Positions 23,187 to 33,009 of a DNA stretch of 51,820 nt are shown here, piece after piece. Position numbers and translations under genes: made by a program. How positions within the stretch are numbered: position 1 is the stretch's first letter; every line of letters starts with the position of its first letter. The notes under the pieces are model-generated. The model was not told the DNA's origin and ran no database searches. It saw only the letters and a list, made by a program, of their open reading frames with translations. The stretch is from Epilithonimonas bovis DSM 19482 (GTDB lineage: Bacteria; Bacteroidota; Bacteroidia; Flavobacteriales; Weeksellaceae). The stretch spans positions 1 to 51,820 of the forward strand of contig NZ_FTPU01000023.1 in the NCBI RefSeq assembly GCF_900108115.1, in the 5' to 3' direction.

Positions 23187-25079
23187 TTACTTGACTTCTT
23201 CAAAGTCTGCATCCTGTACATCATCACCTCCTGCATTTCCAGCATTCTGAGCTCCTGCATCTGCACCTTGAGCACCTTGTCCTGCTGCATACATCTCTTC
23301 TGAAGCGGCAGTCCAAGCCGCATCCAAGGCTTCTGTCTTAGCTTTGATATCATCAGCATTTTTAGCTTCATAAGCTGCTTTAAGCGCATCATGAGCAGAT
23401 TCAATCGCTGCTTTTTTATCAGCAGATAATTTATCACCAAACTCTTTTAATTGTTTCTCTGTTTGGAAGATCAATCCGTCTGCTTTGTTGAAGATTTCTA
23501 CTTCTTCTTTTTTCTTAGCATCGGCTGCAGAGTTTTCCTGAGCTTCTTTTTTCATTCTTTCGATTTCTTCTTCAGAAAGACCAGATGAAGCCTGGATTTT
23601 GATAGACTGCTCTTTACCGGTTCCTTTATCTTTTGCAGAAACACTCAGGATACCATTGGCATCAATATCAAATGTTACTTCGATCTGAGGAACACCTCTT
23701 GGTGCTGGCGGAATATCTGTTAAATCAAATTTACCAATTTCTTTGTTATCATTGAACATCGGTCTCTCACCTTGCCCTACTCTGATACTTACAGCTGGCT
23801 GGTTGTCAGACGCTGTAGAGAACACTTCAGATTTTTTAGTAGGAATAGTCGTGTTCGCTTCAATTAATTTGGTGAAAACAGAACCCATCGTTTCAATACC
23901 CAATGAAAGTGGTGTAACGTCTAATAAAAGAACGTCTTTCACATCACCGGTTAAAACTCCCCCCTGAATTGCGGCACCAATAGCCACAACTTCGTCAGGA
24001 TTTACGCCTTTTGACGGTTTTTTACCGAAGAATTTTTCAACCTGTTCTTGGATGATTGGAATTCTTGTAGAACCACCCACTAAAATTACCTCATCAATGT
24101 CAGAAGTTTGCAAACCTGCATCAGATAACGCTTTTTTACAAGGCTCCATTGAACGTCTTACCAAATCTTCGGAAAGTTGCTCAAATTTCGCTCTCGTCAA
24201 CGTTTTTACCAAGTGTTTTGGACCGGTTGCAGTCGCTGTGATATAAGGAAGGTTGATTTCTGTTTGCGTAGTTGCAGAAAGTTCAATTTTTGCTTTTTCA
24301 GCCGCTTCTTTCAAACGCTGAAGCGCGATTGGATCCGCTTTCAAATCTACGCCTTCTTCATTTTTAAATTCGTCAACCAACCAGTTGATAATGACATCGT
24401 CAAAATCGTCACCTCCTAAATGTGTGTCACCATTTGTAGACAAAACTTCGAAAACACCGTCACCCAAATCAAGGATTGAGATGTCAAAAGTTCCACCACC
24501 TAAATCGTACACCGCAATTTTTTGGTCTTTATGTCCTTTATCCAAACCATAAGCCAATGCTGCAGCCGTTGGTTCGTTGATAATTCTTTCAACTTTCAAA
24601 CCTGCGATTTCTCCGGCTTCTTTGGTGGCTTGTCTTTGGCTGTCGTTGAAGTAAGCTGGAACTGTAATTACCGCTCTTGTTACTTCCTGACCAAGATAAT
24701 CTTCTGCCGTTTTTTTCATTTTTTGCAAAATCATTGCAGATATTTCTTGCGGCGTGTATTCTCTGTCGTCAATTTTTACTTTTACCGTATCGTTCGGTCC
24801 GGAAACTACTTTGTAGGCTACTCTTCCGATTTCAGAAGCATCGTCTTTAAAGTGCGTTCCAATAAATCTTTTGATAGAATATACCGTATTTTGAGGATTG
24901 GTTATCGCCTGTCTTTTTGCAGGATCTCCTACCAATCTTTCTCCGTCTTTCGTGAATGCCACAACAGATGGCGTTGTTCTTTTTCCTTCTGCGTTAGGGA
25001 TAACAACCGGGTCTTTACCCTCCATTACGGCAACACAAGAGTTGGTTGTTCCTAAGTCGATTCCAATAATTTTACTCAT
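23187..25079 (-). CDS. dnaK: Chaperone DnaK (Hsp70)
   Basis: ATP-dependent chaperone of the cytosol. 630 residues from [18 protein letters not shown]; the frame is open for 14 further codons, but these are not family-like. Visible are the ATPase signatures [26 protein letters not shown] and [11 protein letters not shown], the linker [16 protein letters not shown], a substrate-binding domain, and an Ala/Gly-rich C-terminal tail ending in DADFEEVK, similar to the usual EEVD-type ending. It stands alone; dnaJ and grpE are not in the window. A palindrome upstream (25155-25167) may be its control site. Confidence 0.97.
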   Translation of the reverse strand: MSKIIGIDLGTTNSCVAVMEGKDPVVIPNAEGKRTTPSVVAFTKDGERLVGDPAKRQAITNPQNTVYSIKRFIGTHFKDDASEIGRVAYKVVSGPNDTVKVKIDDREYTPQEISAMILQKMKKTAEDYLGQEVTRAVITVPAYFNDSQRQATKEAGEIAGLKVERIINEPTAAALAYGLDKGHKDQKIAVYDLGGGTFDISILDLGDGVFEVLSTNGDTHLGGDDFDDVIINWLVDEFKNEEGVDLKADPIALQRLKEAAEKAKIELSATTQTEINLPYITATATGPKHLVKTLTRAKFEQLSEDLVRRSMEPCKKALSDAGLQTSDIDEVILVGGSTRIPIIQEQVEKFFGKKPSKGVNPDEVVAIGAAIQGGVLTGDVKDVLLLDVTPLSLGIETMGSVFTKLIEANTTIPTKKSEVFSTASDNQPAVSIRVGQGERPMFNDNKEIGKFDLTDIPPAPRGVPQIEVTFDIDANGILSVSAKDKGTGKEQSIKIQASSGLSEEEIERMKKEAQENSAADAKKKEEVEIFNKADGLIFQTEKQLKEFGDKLSADKKAAIESAHDALKAAYEAKNADDIKAKTEALDAAWTAASEEMYAAGQGAQGADAGAQNAGNAGGDDVQDADFEEVK

Positions 25080-25154
25080 ATTATATATTATTTTTTTGTT
25101 ATTAATAATTGTTATATCCACCTATTTTCAATATCTGTACCACTACAAAAACTG

Positions 25155-25167
25155 TGACAAATTGTCA
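25155..25167. promoter_or_regulatory. Palindrome between dnaK and ppk
   Basis: TGACAAATTGTCA is a perfect 13-base palindrome 76 bases before the dnaK start, in the divergent region. No -7 element of the usual form follows on the dnaK side, so it may be a stress-regulator site. The role is inferred. Confidence 0.4.
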
Positions 25168-25291
25168 TTTATAAATATTAAAAAATAGTTGATAATTCAG
25201 AAACATAAGACAGATTGGGAACTTTGTAGTTTGCGCACCACAAATTATTCCAATGGATTTTACTAATTTTGAGATTATTAAAAACCCTATA

Positions 25292-27361
25292 ATGGCACAA
25301 GAATTTAATCCGCGCGACATCACTTGGTTAGGCTTCAACGCTAGAGTTTTGCAGGAAGCTATGGACAAAAGCGTTCCTATACATCTCAGAATCAGATTTC
25401 TTGGGATTTTTTCTAATAATCTGGACGAGTTTTTCCGAGTAAGAGTGGCAGGATTGAAACGTGCAATGGACTTCAAACAAAAAGTTTTGGCAGAGTCTTT
25501 TTATGATGCACCTTCCAAAATTTTGCAGAAAATCAATAAGCTTGTCATCCATCAACAAGAAGATTTTGACAAAACTTGGAAAGATGTTCAACGCGAAATG
25601 GCGAAGGAAAAGGTTTTTATCAAAGACCACAAACATCTTACCGAGGAACAAAAAGAATTCGTTGTAAAATATTTTGATGAAGAAGTAGAATCCAACGTGA
25701 TTCCGATTTTGCTTCACGACAACAAACCTTTGCCTTATATTCGTGAAAAAAGCCTTTTCATTGGCATTGCAATGCGCAGAAAAGAATGGCAGTACGAAAG
25801 TCAATATGCTTTTATCGAAGTTCCTGTAACTGCAAACGGAAGATTTGTTTTGTTGCCCACGGAAGATAAAGAGCAGAAAGATGTGATGCTTTTGGAAGAT
25901 GTCATCATTTATAATCTACCGCATATTTTCTCTTATTTTGGCTATGATGATTTTACGGCGCATTGTTTTAAAGTAACAAAAGATGCTGAGTTTGACCTTG
26001 ACAATGATATCAAAACCACGCTGGCAGATAAAATTGAAAAAGGGATAAAAAGCCGTAGGAAAGGCAAACCAACGCGTTTTGTCTTCGATAAAGAGATTGA
26101 TAAAGCACTGTTGGAATTTCTCATCAAAAAATTAAATCTCACCAAAAAGGACAGTATTATCCCTGGCCAAAAGATTCACAACTTCCGGCACTTTATGGAT
26201 TTTCCTGACGTTTTCAAAACCTATCAAAAACCGGTAGAACGCACTTCCTTTATCCATCCGGAATTCGCGAATAAACAAAGAGTGACCGATGTAATTATTA
26301 AAAAGGATGTTTTGCTGACTTTCCCATACCATTCCTACGACTCTGTGATAGATCTCCTGAGAGAATCTGCGATGGATCCGGACGTAAAATCGATACAGAT
26401 TACCGCTTATCGCCTGGCTTCCAGCTCCAAAATTGTGAATGCATTAATCAATGCGGTACGCAACGGGAAAGATGTTACCGTGATGCTGGAGCTGCGCGCC
26501 AGATTTGACGAAGAAAACAATCTGCAATGGAAAGATAAACTGGAGCTGGAAGGCGTGAAAGTTCTGCTGGGCATTCCTAATAAAAAGGTACACGCCAAAT
26601 TATGCGTTATCAAGAAAAGAGTTAATAACAAAACCATTCAGTTTGGCTTTGTAAGCACCGGAAATTTTAATGAGAAAACTGCCAAAATCTATGGTGACCA
26701 TTTACTCATGACATCCAACCGGGCAATAATGGCAGACATTAACAAAGTCTTCAATGCCCTTAACAAACCGAAGGCGGATCCGCTTCCCGTCCTTAAAAGC
26801 TGCAAAAACCTGATGGTATGCCCACAGTTTATGCGGGAAAAAATAATTTCACATATTGATAAAGAGATTGAAGAAGCTAAGGCTGGCAGAAGAGCTGAAA
26901 TGATCATCAAGGTTAATTCTCTAAGTGATAAAACACTGATTCTTAAACTTTACGAAGCTGCCGAAGCAGGAGTTGATACAAAAATGATTGTCCGTGGTAT
27001 CTATTGTGCGATTAATCAAAAAGAATTTAAGAAAAAAATATATGCCATCAGCATTGTGGATGAATATCTGGAGCACGCAAGAGTTATGTATTTTTACAAC
27101 CGTGGCGCTGAGAACATGTATATCTCATCTGCCGACTGGATGACCAGAAACCTCGACTATCGGATAGAAGCTGCTGTGCCCATATTACAAAAAAACCTTA
27201 AAAAAGAACTCAAGGAGATCTTGGAAATTCAGCTCCGTGATAATGTAAAAGCCAGGATTCTGGACAAAAATATGCGAAACGAGTATGTCCAAAACAATAC
27301 AAAAGAAAAAATCCGCTCCCAGATAGAAACCTATCATTACCTCAAAAATCAGAAATATTAA
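25292..27361 (+). CDS. ppk: Polyphosphate kinase 1
   Basis: Makes polyphosphate from ATP through a phosphohistidine. 689 residues from the ATG at 25292 (MAQEFNPRDITWLGFNARVL); a start 13 codons upstream is possible. The N-terminal domain carries FLGIFSNNLDEFFRVRVAGL. The two phospholipase-D-like catalytic halves contain PNKKVHAKLCVI (active histidine) and SSADWMTRNLDYRIEAAVPI. It is followed 42 bases later by ppx on the same strand, so synthesis and degradation are encoded together. Confidence 0.96.
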   Translation: MAQEFNPRDITWLGFNARVLQEAMDKSVPIHLRIRFLGIFSNNLDEFFRVRVAGLKRAMDFKQKVLAESFYDAPSKILQKINKLVIHQQEDFDKTWKDVQREMAKEKVFIKDHKHLTEEQKEFVVKYFDEEVESNVIPILLHDNKPLPYIREKSLFIGIAMRRKEWQYESQYAFIEVPVTANGRFVLLPTEDKEQKDVMLLEDVIIYNLPHIFSYFGYDDFTAHCFKVTKDAEFDLDNDIKTTLADKIEKGIKSRRKGKPTRFVFDKEIDKALLEFLIKKLNLTKKDSIIPGQKIHNFRHFMDFPDVFKTYQKPVERTSFIHPEFANKQRVTDVIIKKDVLLTFPYHSYDSVIDLLRESAMDPDVKSIQITAYRLASSSKIVNALINAVRNGKDVTVMLELRARFDEENNLQWKDKLELEGVKVLLGIPNKKVHAKLCVIKKRVNNKTIQFGFVSTGNFNEKTAKIYGDHLLMTSNRAIMADINKVFNALNKPKADPLPVLKSCKNLMVCPQFMREKIISHIDKEIEEAKAGRRAEMIIKVNSLSDKTLILKLYEAAEAGVDTKMIVRGIYCAINQKEFKKKIYAISIVDEYLEHARVMYFYNRGAENMYISSADWMTRNLDYRIEAAVPILQKNLKKELKEILEIQLRDNVKARILDKNMRNEYVQNNTKEKIRSQIETYHYLKNQKY

Positions 27362-27403
27362 TTTTTTTTATATAATTTTATCATTTAATTTCTCATTAAG
27401 CCA

Positions 27404-28291
27404 ATGATAATCGCCGCTATAGATATAGGAAGTAATGCCGCAAGATTGCTCATCAACGAAGTAAAACCGGGCAAAGAAAAGCCCGAATTTACAAAACTGA
27501 ATTTACTCAGAATCCCTTTGAGACTTGGCATCGATGTTTTTAGCAAAGGCGAAATTGGCGCCGAAAGAAAAGAAATGGTCATCAGTTCTATGAAGATTTT
27601 CCGCCAGCTGATGGAAGTTTACAAAGTAGAACATTACAGAGCTTGCGCTACCAGCGCCATGCGGGATGCCAAAAACGGACAGGAAATTATTGATATTGTA
27701 AAAGATCAGGCTGATATCGATATAGAGATCATAACCGGTGACGAAGAAGCCACCTTAATCTACGAAAATCACGTAGCAGAAGGCCTGGACAAAGATTTCG
27801 CCTATCTTTATGTAGATGTTGGCGGCGGGTCTACCGAGCTTACATTTTACGAAAACAACAAGATGAAGTATGAGCATTCCTTCAATATTGGGACAATCCG
27901 CTTGATGAACGGCCTTGTTCCGGAGACGTCCTGGGAAGAGATGAAAAATGAAATCAAGGATAAGATAAAAAGCAAAAAACCGATTGTAGCGATTGGTTCC
28001 GGTGGCAATATCAACAAGATATTTTCGCTTAGCAAGACCAAAGACGGCAAACCAATGCCGGTTTCTGTCATCAAAAAATACCTGAAAGAGATGCAGCTGC
28101 TCTCGGTAGAAGAAAGGATGCAGCTCTACCAGATGCGCGAAGACCGGGCCGACGTCCTAGTTCCGGCTTTGCAAATCTTCAACAACGTCATGACCTGGGC
28201 CGAGATCAAACACATCTATGTCCCAAAAATCTCTGTGGCAGACGGATTGGTAAAAAGCATCTATTACAACCTCAAAAAGAAAAAAGTTTAA
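27404..28291 (+). CDS. ppx: Ppx/GppA-type exopolyphosphatase
   Basis: Hydrolyses terminal phosphates from polyphosphate, or pppGpp. 295 residues, the short form without the C-terminal HD domain of E. coli Ppx. Actin-like ATPase signatures: AAIDIGSNAARLLI at the start, VEHYRACATSAMRDAKNG, ITGDEEA and YVDVGGGSTELTFY. Directly downstream of ppk. Confidence 0.92.
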   Translation: MIIAAIDIGSNAARLLINEVKPGKEKPEFTKLNLLRIPLRLGIDVFSKGEIGAERKEMVISSMKIFRQLMEVYKVEHYRACATSAMRDAKNGQEIIDIVKDQADIDIEIITGDEEATLIYENHVAEGLDKDFAYLYVDVGGGSTELTFYENNKMKYEHSFNIGTIRLMNGLVPETSWEEMKNEIKDKIKSKKPIVAIGSGGNINKIFSLSKTKDGKPMPVSVIKKYLKEMQLLSVEERMQLYQMREDRADVLVPALQIFNNVMTWAEIKHIYVPKISVADGLVKSIYYNLKKKKV

Positions 28292-28328
28292 TTTCCTTCA
28301 TCTCCATCCTAATATCTGATTGGGGCAA

Positions 28329-28440
28329 TCCCTCGCCACCACCTCAGCAACTTCTCGGGTCGGGCTGTCCGTTATATCTTTTCCTTTTGCCCAACCCATT
28401 TCCTTAGCCAAAAAAGCAAAAGGATGCCACTCCCATCCCT
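28329..28440 (+). repeat. Dispersed repeat family A, full copy
   Basis: Shares CTCGGGTCGGGCTGTCCGTT exactly with the copy at 38414-38433, preceded in both by TCCCTCGCCA and followed by ATCTTTT, a variable stem-loop (here CCTTTTGC at 28383-28390 with GCAAAAGG at 28416-28423), AAAAGGAT and CCACTCCCATCCCT. It is notably GC-rich for this genome and non-coding. Confidence 0.65.
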
Positions 28441-28528
28441 ATTGCGGAATACAACTATTTTAGCGGGACAGGCATATCAATACCAATCATAATTACCCTA
28501 CATCAATGTCAATCAAAATCTTAAATCC

Positions 28529-28536
28529 TAATTTTG
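28529..28536 (+). promoter_or_regulatory. -7 element of the luciferase-like gene
   Basis: TAATTTTG matches TAnnTTTG 22 bases before the ATG at 28558. No clear TTG lies at the right distance upstream. Confidence 0.45.
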
Positions 28537-28557
28537 TACTATAAAAATGAGACTATT

Positions 28558-29577
28558 ATGGAATTAGGAATAGGGATGTTCGGAGATGTTTCTCTAGACA
28601 CCAAAACCGGAAAATATAGAGACGCTAGCGTAAAACTAAACGAAATACTGGAGCAGGTAAAACTGATGGATCAGGTTGGCCTGGATGTTTTTGCAATGGG
28701 CGAACATCACCGCGCAGATTATGCCGTATCTTCTCCCGAGATACTTTTGGCCGCCGCTGCCAGCATTACCAAAAATATAAAGTTGGCAAGTGGCGTAACC
28801 GTACTCAGCTCATCAGAACCTGTAAAAGTGTATGAAGATTTTGCTACCATTGATTTGATTTCCAAAGGTCGGGCAGAGATTTTCGTTGGACGAGGAAGCT
28901 TCATAGAATCTTTTCCTTTGTATGGTTATGACCTGTCAGATTACAATCAGCTTTTTGAAGAGAAACTGGATCTGTTACTGAAAATCAACAATGAAGAAAA
29001 TGTAAGCTGGAGCGGAATCCTTCGTCGCCCTATGGAAAACCAGACGGTTTATCCGAGAGCTTATAATGACGGTAAACTGCCAATCTGGATAGCTGTTGGC
29101 GGCACTCCCGAATCTGTCCTGAGAGCAGCCAAACTCGGATTACCTTTGATTGTCGCAATTATCGGCGGAATGCCAAAACAGTTCAAAAACCTCATCGAGT
29201 TTTACAAGCAGGAATTTCTGAGAGCAGGGCACGACGAAAGCCAGATGCAAATCGCTGTCCATTCTCACACCTTTGTAAGTGATGATGAGAAGGTGATTGA
29301 CGATTATTTTTACAATTACAAATCACAGATGGACAGGATAGGTACGAGCCGTGGATGGGCACCATATACCAAAGAGCAATATGACGGCGGACGAAGCAAA
29401 GAAGGCGCTTTATTTATCGGAAGTGCCAATGAAGTTGCTGACAAAATCAATGATGTGAAGGAATTTTTTGGTTTGACGAGATTTATCGGGCATATGGATG
29501 TGGGTGATCCTTCTCACGATGTGATGATGAAGTCCATCGAATTATTTGGAGAAAAAGTCGCTCCGCAAGTGAAATAG
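28558..29577 (+). CDS. LLM-class flavin-dependent oxidoreductase (luciferase-like)
   Basis: 339 residues from MELGIGMFGDVSLD at 28558; the frame runs upstream through the -7 element, so that start is rejected. Family features are VFAMGEHHRADYAVSSPEIL, KLASGVTVLSSSEPVKVYED and RAEIFVGRGSF, with an IWIAVGGTPES block typical of FMN-dependent monooxygenases of the bacterial luciferase family. It belongs to the subgroup that carries out small-molecule oxidations; substrate unknown. It stands alone between ppx and comEC. Confidence 0.9.
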   Translation: MELGIGMFGDVSLDTKTGKYRDASVKLNEILEQVKLMDQVGLDVFAMGEHHRADYAVSSPEILLAAAASITKNIKLASGVTVLSSSEPVKVYEDFATIDLISKGRAEIFVGRGSFIESFPLYGYDLSDYNQLFEEKLDLLLKINNEENVSWSGILRRPMENQTVYPRAYNDGKLPIWIAVGGTPESVLRAAKLGLPLIVAIIGGMPKQFKNLIEFYKQEFLRAGHDESQMQIAVHSHTFVSDDEKVIDDYFYNYKSQMDRIGTSRGWAPYTKEQYDGGRSKEGALFIGSANEVADKINDVKEFFGLTRFIGHMDVGDPSHDVMMKSIELFGEKVAPQVK

Positions 29578-29594
29578 CATTTTTACTATAATAA

Positions 29595-29646
29595 CCCTTT
29601 CAGAAATCGAAAATTCGACCAAGTCAATTTTAAATTCTGAAAAGGT
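29595..29646. terminator. Bidirectional terminator between luciferase-like gene and comEC
   Basis: AACCCTTTCAGAAAT and AATTCTGAAAAGGTT form an imperfect stem between the convergent genes, with TTTT on the right side. Confidence 0.5.
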
Positions 29647-29651
29647 TTTAA

Positions 29652-31448
29652 TTAACGCAATTGATAGGCTTTTCCGTCATATACAAAAGCTTCTGTATTA
29701 TCAGGAATATATTCCACTTTATAATCTTGGACACGCCGTGATGTCAGGTACGGTTTGATGACAAAATCCTTAATCTTTTCTTGATTCTTATTGCCTTTTA
29801 GCCAAAAAACGACTTGCCCTCTATTTTTTATACTTACAAATTTCTCTTTGTAAAAACTGTGAACCAACATTTCGTTTTTGTTGAAATTATAGATATTAAA
29901 CGAAATTTTCACACCAAAAAACGCGAGCAGGCAAAAGCCAAACCTCAGTATATTTTTTGGATTGAGGATATCCTGAATTATAAATTTCAGAAAGTAGATG
30001 GCTAACAAAAGAATGCTTAATTCTAAAATATTGAGTGGAATATTTCTCGTCATCAATGATTCGGAGTCCGAAAACCAATGAATAATTTCTAAAATATACG
30101 CCACAAAACCATCGAAGATTAGATATAAAAAAGGAATATTACCAAATCCAAGGGCAATCAAAATAACGATCAGCAAAGATGAAACAATGATAATTTCTGA
30201 TAACGGAATAATCAATAGGTTTGCAATAATCGAAATAAAAGAGAACTGATGAAAATAATAAATGGCTAATGGCAAAGTTGCGATCTGCGCTGCGAAAGTC
30301 ATTGCCGTAATTTCGTAAAAGAATTTTTCTGCTTTATATTTCGGTTTCCTGAAAAGTTTCTTTATCGGGATTGTCAACCACCAAATTCCCAAAACTGCGA
30401 CATAACTCAGTTGGAATCCGACATCAAATAGCTGTTGCGAATCAAACATCAAGATCAAAAATGCGGACAAAGCCAAAGAATGCAGCAAATCCGACTTCCG
30501 CTGGAGTAAAACCATTATATAATAACAAGTAATCATCAGGCAACTGCGCATTACAGAACTGCCATAATCGATGAAAATTGCAAAAAACCAAATCAAAAGA
30601 ACACTTAAAATAATAGAAAATTTTCTGAATTGGACAGGAATAATCTGATTAAAAACCAGAAGTGTTATCCAGAAAATTATCACCATATGTGACCCGGAAA
30701 TCGCCAAAAGATGAACCAATCCCGTCTGATTAAAATCTTTCACGGTTTCAGCATCCATCTCTGTTCGGTCTGCGAGAATAATGCCTTTCAAAAATTCCTG
30801 AATCTTCGGAGAAAGTGAAGAATGATTGATTTCACCGAGGATATCCAACCGCTTTTGCCTAATCTTATCACCAAATGTTACTGATTGCTTTTCCGCTTTC
30901 AGAAGATCGTTCGGAAGATAGGCCTGGAAATAAATAGACTGCCTTGCCAGATATTTTTTGTAATCGAACTGGAAATTATTTTTGATTTCTTCCGGCTGAT
31001 GAATGTAGGCTTTGGCTTTATAATAATGGTTAAAATCAAGCAATTCCTGACTTTTCGGAATGCTGAGAACTGTTTTTACAGGAATATTTTCTTTTGATCT
31101 TAAATCCGGTACAGCAATAACCTCTACAACATACCGTCTGTTTTTCTCATTAGAATTCAATTTTTTATTCAACTGAAAAACAATGGTTTCTTTTTCTCTC
31201 AGGGATGGAAGTTTCGGTTGTTGAGAATTTTGAAAATGAACGAAAACTCCAATTGCAAAAAAGAAAAATCCCAGCAAATAATATTTAATAAGCTGGAAAA
31301 ATCTATTTCTGATTAATAATGAAAAAAGAGAAGCTGCTGAAATTACTACAAATGAATAAACGGCCATCGGACTCATAACCAGGTACTCCTGAAAAAGAAT
31401 TCCAAGAATGAAACAGAGCAACAATATTAATAGTGGTTGTTTTTGCAT
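29652..31448 (-). CDS. comEC: ComEC/Rec2-type DNA uptake channel protein
   Basis: Inner-membrane channel for single-stranded DNA in natural transformation. 598 residues from MQKQPLLILLLCFILGILF; the frame extends 21 codons upstream into non-family sequence. Two N-terminal transmembrane helices, a soluble DUF4131-type domain (about 70-230), then the competence domain with the signature VHLLAISGSHMVIIF and about eight transmembrane helices. The C-terminal metallo-beta-lactamase-like domain found in longer ComEC proteins is not visible; this short form is usual in Bacteroidota. A hairpin repeat lies just upstream. Confidence 0.9.
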   Translation of the reverse strand: MQKQPLLILLLCFILGILFQEYLVMSPMAVYSFVVISAASLFSLLIRNRFFQLIKYYLLGFFFFAIGVFVHFQNSQQPKLPSLREKETIVFQLNKKLNSNEKNRRYVVEVIAVPDLRSKENIPVKTVLSIPKSQELLDFNHYYKAKAYIHQPEEIKNNFQFDYKKYLARQSIYFQAYLPNDLLKAEKQSVTFGDKIRQKRLDILGEINHSSLSPKIQEFLKGIILADRTEMDAETVKDFNQTGLVHLLAISGSHMVIIFWITLLVFNQIIPVQFRKFSIILSVLLIWFFAIFIDYGSSVMRSCLMITCYYIMVLLQRKSDLLHSLALSAFLILMFDSQQLFDVGFQLSYVAVLGIWWLTIPIKKLFRKPKYKAEKFFYEITAMTFAAQIATLPLAIYYFHQFSFISIIANLLIIPLSEIIIVSSLLIVILIALGFGNIPFLYLIFDGFVAYILEIIHWFSDSESLMTRNIPLNILELSILLLAIYFLKFIIQDILNPKNILRFGFCLLAFFGVKISFNIYNFNKNEMLVHSFYKEKFVSIKNRGQVVFWLKGNKNQEKIKDFVIKPYLTSRRVQDYKVEYIPDNTEAFVYDGKAYQLR

Positions 31449-31457
31449 CCTTAAAAA

Positions 31458-31533
31458 TTTCTCGCAGATTATACAGATATAGCAGATTAATTGCGGTTCA
31501 ATCATCTGCATAATTCGCTAAATTTGCGAGAAT
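31458..31533. repeat. Hairpin repeat upstream of comEC
   Basis: TTTCTCGCAGATT (31458-31470) and AAATTTGCGAGAAT (31520-31533) form an imperfect inverted repeat. A related segment, CTCGCTGATTATACAAATTTAG, begins at about 45493 downstream of recQ. Both contain repeated AGATT/AAATT words, so this is likely another dispersed intergenic family. Confidence 0.4.
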
Positions 31534-31550
31534 ATTATTTTAAATAATGA

Positions 31551-32489
31551 CTACTTGATATTATGCCTAAAACTATTTTTTTGAGATACAGAAGCTACCA
31601 CAAGCCTGTCGAACAGGGATTCTCCAAAGTATCTTCGGTTGAACTTGTAGCAGTACTCATTGAGGTAGCTTTGCAAATATTCCGGTTTGATGTCGTGGAA
31701 AACATCTAACAGCATACGTTTGGCATTGCTGATTGCAATATGCACCCAAGGTAACATTTTTCCAATCTCTTTCTTTGGAATTACTTTTGGGCGATGCTCT
31801 TTCACAACTTCTCCCAATCTGGTATATGAGGTGGAATCGTCCGAATCTATCGTTGCAGTTTCTTCCACATTTTCTTTTACCAACGGAGTTATCGTTTCTG
31901 ATTTCAAGTCGTTTATCACTTTCATTTTCAGGTATCCTACTTGTCTGGATTTTCCTTTTTTCCTGGTTTTTTCTTCTACGGGACGGCTTTCCACCATCAC
32001 CAGAACCTTGCTTTTCTTTTGGCTTCCACGTCCTCTTTTTAACGGTTTTTCTTTTTCCTCATCGGGAATTTCTGTCGAAAAAAAGCCCTCATCCAATTCG
32101 ATTACATCAGACAACGTATAATTGGCATCCCGGTTGCCCATCGCAGCGCGTAATTTATGCAGCAATTCCCATATAGGATTGTAATATTTGTGTCCCAATT
32201 GCCGTTGCAGCTCAAGTGCCGAAAAACTTTTTTTGGTCGAGGTAAGCAGATGCATCGCAATAAACCAGTAGCGGAAAGGCAGCTGGCTGCCGTGCATCAC
32301 TGTGTTACTGCGCAAACTTTGCCGGTATTTGCAGTTTTTACACTCATACTGCTCTTTGTCTTGCTTCCAGTAATGCTCCTTTCCGCCGCATTTGGGACAT
32401 TCTACGCCTTGCTTGTCCCGAAATTCTTTCCATTTTGATTTGCAACTTGCCTCATCAGGATATTGCTCTACGAAATTGAGTAGGTTCAT
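31551..32489 (-). CDS. IS1595-family (ISXO2-like) transposase
   Basis: 312 residues. N-terminal zinc ribbon (CPKCGG near 32, CKNCKYRQSLRSNTVMHGS near 52-70), a helical region, and a catalytic domain with IELDEGFF, DSDDSTSY and WVHIAISNAKRMLL followed by KFNRRYFGESLF. It appears complete. The flanks are tight: 15 bases to the GxxExxY gene stop and about 100 to comEC. No terminal inverted repeats were found, so its mobility is doubtful. Confidence 0.88.
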   Translation of the reverse strand: MNLLNFVEQYPDEASCKSKWKEFRDKQGVECPKCGGKEHYWKQDKEQYECKNCKYRQSLRSNTVMHGSQLPFRYWFIAMHLLTSTKKSFSALELQRQLGHKYYNPIWELLHKLRAAMGNRDANYTLSDVIELDEGFFSTEIPDEEKEKPLKRGRGSQKKSKVLVMVESRPVEEKTRKKGKSRQVGYLKMKVINDLKSETITPLVKENVEETATIDSDDSTSYTRLGEVVKEHRPKVIPKKEIGKMLPWVHIAISNAKRMLLDVFHDIKPEYLQSYLNEYCYKFNRRYFGESLFDRLVVASVSQKNSFRHNIK

Positions 32490-32504
32490 GATAACTATTT
32501 GATA

Positions 32505-32921
32505 CTAAGTTACAAAATTTAGGTAATATATCGAGGATTCATATTTTAAATTATTCACAACTCTTTTAATAGAATTCAAAATATTATCAGAATTAAAATT
32601 AACCAAAATCCCTAATTTTTTATCAGACAATTTGAGATAGGTTGATAACTGCTTGTAATGAACATTCTCTAATTCTTTAACAGATTTGACTTCAACAATC
32701 ACTTTATTTTCAACCAAAACATCAATCCTAAACTCACAACTGAAAGTGATACCATTATAAATTACAGGTACAGAAACTTCTGACTTAACTTCCAAACCTA
32801 AGTCCTCAAGTTCATAGATTAAAATTTTGTGATAAACAGATTCCAATAAACCAGGCCCTAAGCCATTATAGACATTGAAAATTGCCTTTCTTACAATGTA
32901 AGATATTTCGTTTCCGGTCAT
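32505..32921 (-). CDS. GxxExxY family protein
   Basis: 138 residues. Shows the motif naming the family, GPGLLESVYHKIL (Gly-x2-Glu-x3-Tyr), then an FRIDVLVENKVIVEVKSV strand pair with the D...ExK arrangement of PD-(D/E)xK nuclease folds, and GILVNFNSD near the end. The cellular role is unknown. It stands alone with the transposase directly behind it; the last residues may have been altered by that insertion. Confidence 0.85.
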   Translation of the reverse strand: MTGNEISYIVRKAIFNVYNGLGPGLLESVYHKILIYELEDLGLEVKSEVSVPVIYNGITFSCEFRIDVLVENKVIVEVKSVKELENVHYKQLSTYLKLSDKKLGILVNFNSDNILNSIKRVVNNLKYESSIYYLNFVT

Positions 32922-33009
32922 TTTTGATTCTCATTTGTGTTATTATTAATAAAATTAAAACTTATTTATTAAAACACAATGAGTTAGCAAGAAAAAGCGA
33001 GTTTTTTTT

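Noticed and set aside
24522-25055. Long plus-strand frame of 177 codons opposite dnaK
   Set aside because: Codon structure is imposed by dnaK; the product is low-complexity and Phe/Arg/Ser-rich.
25230-25291. TAGTTTG as a -7 element for ppk
   Set aside because: Only one base separates TA from TTTG, so it does not fit TAnnTTTG, and no TTG is at the right distance.
31687-32438. Plus-strand frames over the IS1595-type transposase
   Set aside because: Overlapping shadow frames of an intact transposase; no family features.
31540-32510. Similar words ACTACTTGATA and ACTATTTGATA as terminal inverted repeats of the transposase
   Set aside because: They are in direct, not inverted, orientation and differ at two positions; reported only as an oddity.
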